Shown one piece after another: positions 36,291-44,413 of a DNA stretch of 64,000 nt. The notes under the pieces were generated by a model, which was not told the origin of the DNA, searched no databases, and worked only from the letters and a program-made list of their open reading frames with translations. A program made the translations under genes and the position numbers. Location of the stretch: positions 448,219-512,218 of the forward strand of contig JAHDVH010000002.1 in assembly GCA_023382385.1 (NCBI GenBank). The letters run 5' to 3'. The DNA comes from a bacterium (GTDB lineage Bacteria > Electryoneota > RPQS01). How positions within the stretch are numbered: position 1 is the first letter of the stretch; every line of letters starts with the position of its first letter.

Positions 36291-38477
36291 CTACGGATTC
36301 GCCAAGACCTGATAGAATCTCTGTTCAGTCGCCGTGCTGTCCACGAAAACGGTGTTTAGGACGGTGGCAATCACTTCCGAGTTCAAGAAGTCGGGGTCGG
36401 TCGCGGCCACGATATCATAGCTGGCCGCTCCGGCCACGGCCTGCCAGCGCAACGTGACGGTGCTGTCGTCGTTAGCATGAATCGTCAGCGCTTGCGGCGG
36501 CTCAAGAATAGAACTCACGTTCAGAACAAGCAGAGTGGTGTCGGCCTGATTGTTCGTGTCGCGCACACGCAAGGTCAACGGAAAACTGCCTCCCGTGCCC
36601 GGCGTTCCCGTCAAGTGTCCGTTAGCAGCCAGCGCAATGCCATCTGGCAGCGTGCCGCCAATCAGGGAGAAGGTATAGTTGCCGTTGCCGCCGATGGCCA
36701 CCAGCGTGTCCGCATACGGGGAAAGCTGCGTCCCTTGTGTGAGGGAGCTGTTCAGAAAGACGGGCTGCAACGCTTCGTTGGAGACAGTCTTCAGAAACCA
36801 CGAGTTCGGGTCGAAGCTCAGCGAAGAGGGAGAATAGCCGAGGTCAAACAAGTATTCCGTCCGGTAGGCGCTGCAGACTACAGTGTGCGTGACCGTTTGT
36901 GCTCCGCCGAAACGCAGCTCGACTCTGTTGGTAAACGGAAGCGGCGGGACGTTGTGAATCTGGCGCAGCCGCACGGCGGTTTTGAGCGCGCCGTCCACCG
37001 TTCCGGTTCCGTATGACACGCGGTAGCTCGGGCGATTGGTTGCGTAGAGGTAGGCGTAGACAAACGGTGTGACGTCATAGCCCACCACATCTGACATGGC
37101 CAGCAGGAACTCTTCCGTGTCGGCGTTTCCGTACTCAAACCGTGCGCGGTACTCGCGCAGACCGGCAAAGAACAGCGAGTCGTTTTGAATTGCGCCGCGC
37201 AGCGTATGCAGCACCCATGCGCCTTTGTTATAGACGGTATTGCCGCTGAACAGGTCGGAGGGGTTCACAATCGGCCCCGAGGGATCGGTGACGGGCTGTG
37301 AACTGACCATGTAGCTTTGCAGCGCCGAAGCTCCGCCAAGGTGCTCGAACCACAGTGCCTCGCTGTAGCTGGCAAAGCCCTCGTTCAACCAGATGTGCGG
37401 CCAATCGGCGAGCGTGACCATGTCGCCCCACCACTGATGCGCGAGTTCGTGGACGAGAATCCAGTCGTAGGTGCCCGCGCCGTTCACAAGGCCTCTGCCG
37501 TACGACGTGTTGCACTGATGCTCCATGGCACCGCTCCAGCGGAACATGGAATGGCCGTATTTTTCGCCCATGAACGGATACTCGCCGAAGAGTTCCGCGA
37601 AGAGCGCGATGGCATCGGGCATAATGTCAAAGTCCGCGATGGACTGCGTCAGCTTTTCGGGATAGACATAATATTCGAGCGGCAGACTGTCGCCGGAAGT
37701 CGAGACATACCAGTCGTCAAATTGAACGTAGTTGGTGGCGTTCGCGACAATCAGGTAACTCGAAATCGGATACTTTTCGAACCAGCTGAAGCGTTTCGCG
37801 CTGGCAGGGAGCACGGTGACAGATTCCAGCACGCCGTTGGATGTGGCGGTCAGAGTATCTGCAACGGTCAGATGAATGCGCGCGCTGTCGGCTTTGTCGT
37901 CCGGCAGGTCCTTACACGGCCACCAGTCGCGCGCGCCCAGCGGTTCGGAGAGTGTGGAGATGGAAGGCACGTAGTAGCCGGGAGACACCAAGCGGTCGAA
38001 CCAGTCAAATGTGGAAATCCCTCCGCCGAGACAGGGTCTTCCGTGATAGTAAACGGAGAGCAGAAACTCTTCGTCAAGCGCGTAGTCACGTTCCAGCGAA
38101 GCCACGATCTGATAGTTGGAGTGCACGAAACTCAGCACTTCCCCGCCGGCCCCGCGCACGGAGTCAACAGTCAGCGTGTCACAGAAGTCGAGCACCACAT
38201 CACGGAAATTAGTCAGCAGAGCGCGTCCGTGAACATCCGTGCGTCCTGTGATCTGTTGCCCCGTGAAATCACGCAAATCAATCCAAAGTTCGTAATACAG
38301 GACATCAAAGTCGTTTTGCGTTTCATCCAGCGTAGCATGTTCGCGGTTTTCCAGCACGCGCTGCCAGCGGCGTGCTTCCCGGTTATGAAAATCCGTCGGG
38401 TTAGCAGGCGGAGTTTCATCCAACTGAGCACGAAGTGTCAGCGGAGCGAGCAGAATCAGTAGTAGGGTCCAGATCAT
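36291..38477 (-). CDS. Secreted M1 family metallopeptidase
   Basis: 728 residues with a signal peptide (about 1-18, LLLILLAPLTLRAQ). An aminopeptidase-N-type N-terminal beta domain is followed by the catalytic domain with zinc motif HELAHQWWGD (343-352) and the third ligand in LNEGFASYSEA (E366). The usual GxMEN substrate motif reads GAMEH (316-320), an oddity that may change exopeptidase specificity. After about residue 560 come a putative Ig/cadherin-like domain (NGNYTFSLIGGTLPDGIALA) and a fibronectin III-like segment. There is no T9SS tail; the end is FYQVLANP. Likely periplasmic or secreted protein breakdown. Confidence 0.92.
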   Translation of the reverse strand: MIWTLLLILLAPLTLRAQLDETPPANPTDFHNREARRWQRVLENREHATLDETQNDFDVLYYELWIDLRDFTGQQITGRTDVHGRALLTNFRDVVLDFCDTLTVDSVRGAGGEVLSFVHSNYQIVASLERDYALDEEFLLSVYYHGRPCLGGGISTFDWFDRLVSPGYYVPSISTLSEPLGARDWWPCKDLPDDKADSARIHLTVADTLTATSNGVLESVTVLPASAKRFSWFEKYPISSYLIVANATNYVQFDDWYVSTSGDSLPLEYYVYPEKLTQSIADFDIMPDAIALFAELFGEYPFMGEKYGHSMFRWSGAMEHQCNTSYGRGLVNGAGTYDWILVHELAHQWWGDMVTLADWPHIWLNEGFASYSEALWFEHLGGASALQSYMVSSQPVTDPSGPIVNPSDLFSGNTVYNKGAWVLHTLRGAIQNDSLFFAGLREYRARFEYGNADTEEFLLAMSDVVGYDVTPFVYAYLYATNRPSYRVSYGTGTVDGALKTAVRLRQIHNVPPLPFTNRVELRFGGAQTVTHTVVCSAYRTEYLFDLGYSPSSLSFDPNSWFLKTVSNEALQPVFLNSSLTQGTQLSPYADTLVAIGGNGNYTFSLIGGTLPDGIALAANGHLTGTPGTGGSFPLTLRVRDTNNQADTTLLVLNVSSILEPPQALTIHANDDSTVTLRWQAVAGAASYDIVAATDPDFLNSEVIATVLNTVFVDSTATEQRFYQVLANP

Positions 38478-38554
38478 CGAGAGGCATTTCCAGTTACATC
38501 GTCGTCATTGCAATAATTTAGTCTGTTCTGAGTGCGTGCGCAAGTCAAAACTCG

Positions 38555-38583
38555 TTGCTCAAAATTCGGTTCTGTAGTATATT
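38555..38583 (+). promoter_or_regulatory. Promoter of the glyoxalase-family gene
   Basis: TTGCTC (38555-38560), 17 bases, TATATT (38578-38583); start near 38590, about 30 bases before the ATG. Confidence 0.5.
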
Positions 38584-38620
38584 AATCTATCTGACCATCA
38601 CACTTGCCGGAGGATTACCC

Positions 38621-39010
38621 ATGGGTTGCTTGAAAGGTCTCCTCGAAGTTATTCTGTATGTTGAGAATATGCAGGAAATGGTGGAGTTTTACCGCGATGC
38701 CATGGGGCTTCGGGTCAGCTATCCTCCGAATGCCTCTGACTATCGCAAAGAGGAGTGGGTTGTCTTCAGCACAGGTCCGTGCAGCCTGTGCCTCCATTCC
38801 GGCGGCAAGCGGCGGATTGGTAAGGATGCTCCCTCTTTAGTATTTAGAGTCAATGACATAGAGGTCGCGCGGGATGAGCTGACGGAGCGGGGTGTCCCGA
38901 TGGGCGAGCCTCGTGTGGTTGCGCCGGAAATCTGGATTTGCGAGGGTGAGGACCCTGAGGGGAATCGATTTTCGATTGAATATACATCTAAAAAACAATC
39001 TGTTATGTAG
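38621..39010 (+). CDS. Glyoxalase/bleomycin-resistance (VOC) family protein
   Basis: 129 residues from the ATG at 38621, which has GGAGG 7 bases upstream; the longer frame from 38555 lies in the promoter. It shows the two beta-alpha-beta-beta-beta modules of the VOC fold (LLEVILYVENMQEMVEFYRD; SLVFRVNDIEVARDELTERG) and ends DPEGNRFSIEYTS. The substrate is unknown. It lies directly upstream of the arsR-arsM pair but is separated by a hairpin and a promoter. Confidence 0.85.
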   Translation: MGCLKGLLEVILYVENMQEMVEFYRDAMGLRVSYPPNASDYRKEEWVVFSTGPCSLCLHSGGKRRIGKDAPSLVFRVNDIEVARDELTERGVPMGEPRVVAPEIWICEGEDPEGNRFSIEYTSKKQSVM

Positions 39011-39020
39011 ATAGTTTTTT

Positions 39021-39049
39021 AAGCGGTTCGCAAACCGCTTGACTTTTTG
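39021..39049 (+). terminator. Hairpin between the VOC gene and arsR
   Basis: AAGCGGTT (39021-39028), CGCA, AACCGCTT (39033-39040), then GACTTTTTG. The -35 of arsR overlaps its right arm, so it may serve both as terminator and promoter boundary. Confidence 0.5.
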
Positions 39050-39074
39050 AAAATCATTTCGTAGTTTTACGAAA
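39039..39074 (+). promoter_or_regulatory. arsR promoter with overlapping palindromic operator
   Basis: TTGACT (39039-39044), 17 bases, TAGTTT (39062-39067). A perfect inverted repeat TTTCGTA (39057-39063) / TACGAAA (39068-39074) covers the -10. This is where an ArsR-family repressor should bind to block its own promoter. Confidence 0.65.
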
Positions 39075-39087
39075 GACGAAACAAGCT

Positions 39088-39414
39088 ATGCAAAACGCAC
39101 CAACATTTACGGTCCATCCACCGGATTCCTCTCGCGAGGATCAGGAACTTGCCAAGCTGGCACGGGCTTTAGGTCACCCGCATCGTGTGGCCATCATCCG
39201 CTTTCTGCTGCAGAGTCCCGGATGTATCGTGGGCGATATTGTGGAGCACTTGCCTGTGGCTCCTTCCACTGTGTCGCAACACCTGCGCAAGTTGAAAGAA
39301 GCGGGGTGGATTCACGGGGAGATTGACGGGCCGAAGATCTGCTACTGCATAGAGACGCGCGCGCTGCAGCGCTTCAAAAAGGTCTTTGACCTGTTGACGG
39401 AGTCGTGTTGTTAG
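39088..39414 (+). CDS. ArsR/SmtB family repressor
   Basis: 108 residues with the winged helix of ArsR repressors: LAKLARALGHPHRVAIIRFL, then VAPSTVSQHLRKLKEAGWI. It lacks the classical CVCDL metal site in the recognition helix. The only cysteines are C50 (SPGC), C90 (KICYC, two) and a C-terminal CC (107-108), which could form an As(III) site of the C-terminal type. It precedes arsM by about 100 bases. Confidence 0.9.
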   Translation: MQNAPTFTVHPPDSSREDQELAKLARALGHPHRVAIIRFLLQSPGCIVGDIVEHLPVAPSTVSQHLRKLKEAGWIHGEIDGPKICYCIETRALQRFKKVFDLLTESCC

Positions 39415-39511
39415 AGGATTCCTGACGTCAGACAAACGCGCTAATAGCGCATGGAAGACCTTGCCGGAGAGTCTTCCGGTAAGACATACGAGCAGAAACA
39501 GAAGGAAGGCT

Positions 39512-40330
39512 ATGGAAACTGAACTGAACATTCGCGAGGTTGTGCGCGAAAAGTACGGGCAGGCGGCACGAGGCGAGAGCTGTTGCGGAACCTCGGGCTG
39601 CTGCGGCGCAACCAATGTTGAAGATATTGCAGCTGCCATCGGCTACTCGGAGGAAGATCTGAAAGCGGTGCCGGACGGTGCGAATCTCGGGCTTGGCTGC
39701 GGTAACCCGTTGGAGTTTGCCGATGTGAAGCCGGGTGAGACAGTCTTGGACTTGGGCAGCGGAGCGGGCTTCGACGCCTTCCTTGCGGCACGTAAGGTGG
39801 GACCACTGGGCCGCGTCATCGGTGTGGATATGACTCCGGACATGCTGGCCAAAGCGCGTGCAAATGCAGAAAGCATTCAAGCCCGCAACGTCGAGTTTCG
39901 TGAAGGAATCATTGAGGATTTGCCGCTCAAGGATAACGCGGTGGATTTGGTGATTTCGAACTGCGTCATCAATCTTTCAACCGACAAGCCGAGAGTCTTC
40001 AACGAGATTGCACGAGTGCTGCGGCCCGGCGGACGCATGCTCGTCTCCGATCTTGTGCTCAATCGCCCGCTGTCGGAAGCGTTGAAGAACAACGTCGAAG
40101 CGTACGTGGGTTGTGTGGCGGGCGCGTCCCTGAAGGAAGACTATTTACGCTATGCACGCGAAGCCGGCTTGACGGACGTCGAAATTGTCAACGAAATTCA
40201 ATATGACGTGGGACTGTCCGAAATCGGCGAGGCGCTTCGCAGCGAAGCACTGGATGCCGTCGCTTCGGTGAAAGTGCGTGCCTTTAAGCCGAAGAGCGGA
40301 GCCTGCTGCGGGAGCGATTGCTGTCAATAA
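39512..40330 (+). CDS. arsM: Arsenite S-adenosylmethionine methyltransferase
   Basis: 272 residues from the ATG at 39512 (AAGGAAGG just upstream). It has the N-terminal Cys motif SCCGTSGCCG, SAM motif LDLGSGAGFDAF, GVDMTPDMLAKA, the SNCVINLSTDKPRVFNEI segment with the conserved Cys, and VGCVAGAS with another; the end is GACCGSDCCQ. These cysteines bind As(III) in ArsM. It methylates arsenite to di- or trimethyl forms. No arsenite pump or arsenate reductase is nearby, so methylation is the visible resistance route. Confidence 0.93.
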   Translation: METELNIREVVREKYGQAARGESCCGTSGCCGATNVEDIAAAIGYSEEDLKAVPDGANLGLGCGNPLEFADVKPGETVLDLGSGAGFDAFLAARKVGPLGRVIGVDMTPDMLAKARANAESIQARNVEFREGIIEDLPLKDNAVDLVISNCVINLSTDKPRVFNEIARVLRPGGRMLVSDLVLNRPLSEALKNNVEAYVGCVAGASLKEDYLRYAREAGLTDVEIVNEIQYDVGLSEIGEALRSEALDAVASVKVRAFKPKSGACCGSDCCQ

Positions 40331-40379
40331 ACTGCAATATCTCACTTCGTTTCAGACTGAAATGAAGGAAGATATCGAG

Positions 40380-40410
40380 AAAGACCCGGCACTTGTCGGG
40401 TCTTTCTGTG
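40380..40410 (+). terminator. Terminator of the arsR-arsM unit
   Basis: AAAGACCCG (40380-40388) and CGGGTCTTT (40397-40405) around an 8-base loop, followed by CTGTG. Confidence 0.75.
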
Positions 40411-40411
40411 C

Positions 40412-40440
40412 TTGAAAATGTCCTTTGAATTGCGTATCTT
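40412..40440 (+). promoter_or_regulatory. Promoter of the superoxide dismutase gene
   Basis: TTGAAA (40412-40417), 17 bases, TATCTT (40435-40440); start near 40447, a leader of about 60 bases. Confidence 0.6.
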
Positions 40441-40506
40441 AAGAAATTGAATATTGCCGACGCACGTGCTCAATTCAATGAAAATAAACCAATAGAGGTC
40501 CATCCC

Positions 40507-41097
40507 ATGGCTTTCACCGCCAAAGATTTCGGCACCAAGATTCTTGAACTCGACGGCATTTCCAAAAAGACCTGCGAAGAGCATCTAAAGCTCTACAACG
40601 GATATGTAAATAAGACGAACGAAGTGCTTGAAAAGCTTGCCGCGCATGATGGCGCGGGAGCGAATCAGGTGTATTCCGAGATTCGCGGACTGAAGGTGGA
40701 CTTGAGTTTTGCGATAGCCGGAATGCAGAATCACGAAGTCTATTTCGCGCACTTGACGCCGGGCGGCAGCGCGCTTTCGGGCGACCTCAAGAAGCAGATA
40801 GAGAAGGATTTCGGAAACTACGACAAATACATCGCGGATTTGAAAGCTTCCGGCATGGCCGCGCGCGGCTGGGTTTGGCTGGTGTGGTGGGAGGACGGCA
40901 AGCGTCTGCTCAACTGGGTAGGCGACGCGCAGAATTCATATCTTGCGTGGAACATGAAGCCGATTATGGCGATGGACGTTTATGAGCACGCCTACTTTAT
41001 CGATTACGGCGCGGCACGTCCCGCCTACATTGAGGCGTTCATCAAGAATCTGTGCTGGGAAACCGTCGCAAAGAATTTTGATGGCGCGCGCCGCTGA
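40507..41097 (+). CDS. Iron/manganese superoxide dismutase
   Basis: 196 residues from the ATG at 40507 (the longer frame from 40447 lies in the leader). The metal ligands are visible in order: His in EEHLKLYNGYVNK, His in MQNHEVYFAHL, Asp and His in MAMDVYEHAYFIDYG. The conserved WVWLVWW segment is also present. It converts superoxide to peroxide and oxygen. Fe versus Mn preference cannot be decided safely. It indicates at least occasional oxygen exposure. Confidence 0.94.
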   Translation: MAFTAKDFGTKILELDGISKKTCEEHLKLYNGYVNKTNEVLEKLAAHDGAGANQVYSEIRGLKVDLSFAIAGMQNHEVYFAHLTPGGSALSGDLKKQIEKDFGNYDKYIADLKASGMAARGWVWLVWWEDGKRLLNWVGDAQNSYLAWNMKPIMAMDVYEHAYFIDYGAARPAYIEAFIKNLCWETVAKNFDGARR

Positions 41098-41145
41098 GCA
41101 CCACGGCTGACCTGCGGATCACGCGTTTCACTTTTGCAGGTATAG

Positions 41146-41172
41146 GGGCGTGCCGTGAGGTGCGCCCTTTTG
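41146..41172 (+). terminator. Weak terminator after superoxide dismutase
   Basis: GGGCG (41146-41150) and CGCCC (41163-41167) with a 12-base loop, then TTTT. Confidence 0.4.
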
Positions 41173-41200
41173 GTGTCACCAGAGAAGAGGATACTATTTC

Positions 41201-41650
41201 ATGAAGTTTTTGTTCATTACGATTATTGGAGCTATGCTCATGTCCACGGCGTCTGCACAAATCAACTATGGCTGGGTGAAGGAACTGCCCGACACCGGCT
41301 ATGATGACGCCATCGCGCGCGTCACCGAACTGTTGAAGGAAGAAGGATTCGGAGTGCTTACGGAGATTGATGTTCAAAGCACGTTGAAGAAGAAGATCGA
41401 CATGGATTTCCGTAAGTACGTCATCCTCGGCGCGTGCAATCCGCATCTTGCCTCGCAGGCTCTGCTCGCGGAACCGCAAATAGGGTTGATGCTGCCCTGT
41501 AATGTCGTCGTGCAGGAGCGGGAAGGCGGCGGATCGATCGTGTCCATCATTGATCCCAAGGCGATGTTCCTTTTCATTGAGAACGAGAACCTGAAACCCG
41601 TCGCCGCGTCGGCCGAGGAAAAACTGCAGAACGTGCTGAAGAAGCTGTAG
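41201..41650 (+). CDS. Secreted DUF302 family protein
   Basis: 149 residues with a signal peptide (about 1-19, ending TASA) and a DUF302 domain: DDAIARVTELLKEEGFGVLT, the YVILGACNPHLASQAL strand with its conserved Cys and His, and LMLPCNVVVQE. The family is widespread and structurally a dimeric alpha/beta barrel; the function is unknown, sometimes linked with thiol or metal stress. The export signal is unusual for the family, most of which are cytoplasmic. AGAGGA lies 9 bases before the ATG. Confidence 0.88.
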   Translation: MKFLFITIIGAMLMSTASAQINYGWVKELPDTGYDDAIARVTELLKEEGFGVLTEIDVQSTLKKKIDMDFRKYVILGACNPHLASQALLAEPQIGLMLPCNVVVQEREGGGSIVSIIDPKAMFLFIENENLKPVAASAEEKLQNVLKKL

Positions 41651-41676
41651 AAATTACTTTTGATTACCAAAACAAC

Positions 41677-41712
41677 AAGCGGGGCGCATTAAAGCGTCTC
41701 GCTTTCTGTTTG
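41677..41712 (+). terminator. Terminator after the DUF302 gene (also faces the T9SS pseudogene)
   Basis: AAGCGGGGCGC (41677-41687), loop ATTAAA, GCGTCTCGCTT (41694-41704) with two G-T pairs, then TCTGTTT. Confidence 0.65.
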
Positions 41713-41726
41713 TCTAAATAACGCTA

Positions 41727-43340
41727 TTAGCGCAGTAAGAGCAGTTTTGTCGTAGCGAGAGTTTTGCCGTGTGCGTGCAGCGCCGCGAAGTAGACGCCGC
41801 TGGCGAGCCGGTTCATGTCCAAACGGACGGAGCTTTTCGATCTTATATGTTCAGCGTGTATTCGCACAGCCTCGCGGCCCGTCACGTCATAGAGAACCAC
41901 GTCATAAGTCCCCGGCGTGCGAACGAATATTGACAGTTGCGCAACCGCATTGAACAGATTCGGAAACACTTCGAGTCGAAATTCGCTTGGCAAAATCGGC
42001 AGTATGTCGTTCACTAAAACTTCACTCGTATCCGCACTATCCGGCGAAGAAGTCAGCCAGGGGATGAACTCGACGCCGTTGCCGACCTCCGAACCCATGC
42101 CATTGGGATTCTACGCACTGTTGAATGGTCCCGTCGAATCTCCCCACCAATTCTCCCGCGCATCGAAATTGTTTCCCGAACCTCGAGCGGCCAGCCCTTG
42201 CGGCAGAAAGGAGTTGTTGCGCGCGATAACCGGATTCTGCGACCCGCCGCTTGCCAGAACATCCGGCAAATCTTGAGGCTGAAGGTTCAAAAACGTATTG
42301 CCGGTCAGCGTGCCCGCGCCATTCAGATAGATCCCCGTAGCCAGCGCATGATTCAACCCCAAGCAGTCTACGAACTCGTTGTCTTCGATGACTGCGAGAT
42401 TGCCTGACGTCTGGTTCATGCAATTGGCGTTGATCTGGATCATGCCGCTCTGATTCGCGGTCATTCGATTGTTTCTGAATACATTATTGCGAATCACAAT
42501 TGGCGGATCTTCGACTATCGAACAATTGACCCCGACTTCGATAACCCACATCGCGTTCTCAATTCCCTCGAAGACGTTGTTCCCAATTCTCATTCCACCC
42601 GTAGGAAAGGCAACCAAAACGGAAAATGCCGTCACGCTTGGGCCGAACCGGCAGTTGCGAATCGTGATGTCTTCACCAATCGCGTTCAAGAAATGACCGT
42701 ACTGGGCGTTACGTTTGAATTCGCAATCTTCAATTAGCGATCTGCTGTAGCCTGTGACCATTGCGTACGCGCTTGCTTCAAACATGCAACGATTCACTTG
42801 AATTCGACCGTTGCTTGAGGGCCGAATGGCATCTCGAACACAACCAAGAAAGCGGGAGTCGGTGACCTTGATGTCCATTCCACCTCGAATGGCTGCCGAC
42901 ACTGAATCAAATCGGCAATTTTCAATAAACAACGCGAATGCCGAGTTTTGAACTCCGCCCGATCTTGTTGCGAAACTTTGTCGAAGCTCAGGGCGGTTGA
43001 GGAAAGCAATGTTCTTGACAGTGGTCGTGTCCCCGCGCGCCTCAAACGTCGAGGGCGTATCCAGTCCTGCGGCGATCGGATCAAGCACGGTTCTTAACTC
43101 TTCGGTTGTGTCGGCCTGAAACTCTCCAAGCAGCGTGACCGAGTGCAGTGGACCAATTAAGAACTCATGGTAAGTTCCCGGTGATACAAGCACCGTGTCT
43201 CCGGCCGCCGTTGCGTCCAAGGCAGATTGAATGGTTGCGTACTCCGAAGGAACCGGCAGCACTGCGGCGCGCACGGCGACCGCAAGGCCACTCAATATCA
43301 ACCAAAGGAGTGTGGATTTGAGATTCCTTATGGAGTGCAT
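41727..43340 (-). pseudogene. Secreted right-handed beta-helix protein with T9SS tail, broken by an in-frame TAG
   Basis: From the ATG at 43340 a signal peptide (about residues 6-25, LKSTLLWLILSGLAVAVRA) leads into a parallel beta-helix: SEYATIQSALDATAAGDTVL, then repeated NCRF/NNVF/NTFL strands. It closes with NNFDARENWWGDSTGPFNSA and a TAG at 42113-42111. The same frame continues without a gap through NPNG, EVGNGVEFIPWLTSS (the usual end of such helices) and a T9SS domain to 41727. The CAG-to-TAG reading (SAQNPNG) is a likely single mutation. The sorting motif is also changed (FPNLFN instead of YPNPFN). Without the tail the product could not be sorted by T9SS. A sequencing error is the main alternative. 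Confidence 0.82.
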
Positions 43341-43842
43341 GAGCTGACTCCATAAGAAAGACACGCCCAGGCCTTGCAATCTGACGCGCATTCGTTCTCG
43401 TCGTCGCCGCATCCGGACGCGTTTGGGCACGGGATCAAGCAAACGTAAGGGACATAGGTCCTGTTTGAGTCCAGCAGGTACATCGATGGTCCCGAAGTGT
43501 CGCAGCCGCCACTCTCGCAATTGTTAGAGTGGTTGTTCGTGAGATAGTTCTCCGTTGCGCCGCTGAGAATAAGGAGGTTTGCGCAGGATTGACAGTCGGA
43601 GCACTCGCCGCCGCTGTAACAGATAGCCTCTGTCGAAAGTGTATATGTTCCATCGCACGCAACCGTGAATTCATGGCGGGTGCAATTTGTTGTCTAGCCC
43701 GGTGTGCACTCCGCCTCAGAACAACCAGTGTCACAAAAACACTGACAGTCTGTGCAGGCCACACTCGAGGTGTGCAAAAAACGATGCACAAAAAAACCGC
43801 AAGAATCGTCTTTGCGGTGAAGGTGAATGTTGCTTTGTTCAG
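43328..43842 (-). pseudogene. Decayed gene for a secreted cysteine-rich protein
   Basis: Not visible as one frame. A signal peptide is encoded from CTG 43842 (AAGGGAGG 5 bases upstream): LNKATFTFTAKTILAVFLC and on to TPRVWPA. A frame change near 43755 leads to CTDCQCFCDTGCSEAECTPG, a TAG at 43696-43694, then TTNCTRHEFTVACDGTYTLS. The frame stays open to TAA 43330-43328, passing CYSGGECSDCQSC, CESGGCDTS, CLIPCPNASGCGDDENEC and CKAWACLSYG. About 20 cysteines are in one frame. The TAA overlaps the beta-helix ATG by 13 bases, so the two genes once formed an operon. One frameshift, one stop and a missing ATG suggest true decay; the family is not recognised. Confidence 0.68.
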
Positions 43843-44008
43843 GACGGCCTCCCTTCTTATTGGGAGAACCCCTCGGCAGAAGCGCGGAGTTGCCGATACA
43901 CCATCAGAATATACGCCGTCAATCCGGTCAAGTCAAGCGATTATTGCAGGACTCTCAAATTTGTGACATAAAACAGTATTACAATCACTTGGAGAACCTC
44001 TTTGCCGA

Positions 44009-44413
44009 TCACTCCTTCCGAAAATACACCTCGAAAACTGTGCCTTGTTTCGCATACGTCACACGCAACGGCCACTCGGCGGTGTCCGGCAGCATGCGGA
44101 ATTTGCGAGAGTAACTATTCTGTTTCAATTCGCCGTTCACCAACTCTGTTGCAAACAGAAGCGAGTCCCCTCTCACGCTATAGTATCCCCCTTCCGTGTA
44201 GTCATCCCCCGTTTCCTGATCCGCGCGCGGCGCAAGCCGATAGAAGTAACGGTAGCTTGAGTCCGCGCGCAGATCGAGAGCCATGTGCTGCAGGTTGAGG
44301 AAGTTGATGGAGTTCGCGTTGGCATACCACGTGGCTGCAAGCGAAGGCGGCTGCTGAGTCGTCGCTCTTTGACACGCAAAGAAAAGCAGCGATATCAGAA
44401 GCACTCGCATCAT
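44009..44413 (-). CDS. Small lipoprotein, function unknown
   Basis: 134 residues with a lipoprotein signal (LLISLLFFAC, Cys about 14). The mature part is beta-rich (MALDLRADSSYRYFYRL, then GGYYSVRGDSLLFATELVNG), resembling the lipocalin-like domains of the DUF/META group, but I cannot name it. The ATG overlaps the stop of the multihaem gene (ATGA), so the pair is co-translated. Confidence 0.7.
   Translation of the reverse strand: MMRVLLISLLFFACQRATTQQPPSLAATWYANANSINFLNLQHMALDLRADSSYRYFYRLAPRADQETGDDYTEGGYYSVRGDSLLFATELVNGELKQNSYSRKFRMLPDTAEWPLRVTYAKQGTVFEVYFRKE

Noticed and set aside
37317-38462. 381-codon frame on the plus strand
   Set aside because: Antisense to the M1 peptidase with its HELAHQWWGD site.
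42111-43696. Amber (TAG) recoding, e.g. pyrrolysine or stop readthrough, to explain two in-frame TAGs
   Set aside because: Many intact genes in the window end in TAG at the natural place (aceE, TonB receptor, DUF302, DUF5343-like). One of the two genes also has a frameshift and lacks an ATG, which points to decay.
43435-43791. 118-codon minus-strand frame as an independent gene
   Set aside because: Its first part is the signal peptide of the decayed cysteine-rich gene; the rest is out of frame with the cysteine-rich coding sequence.
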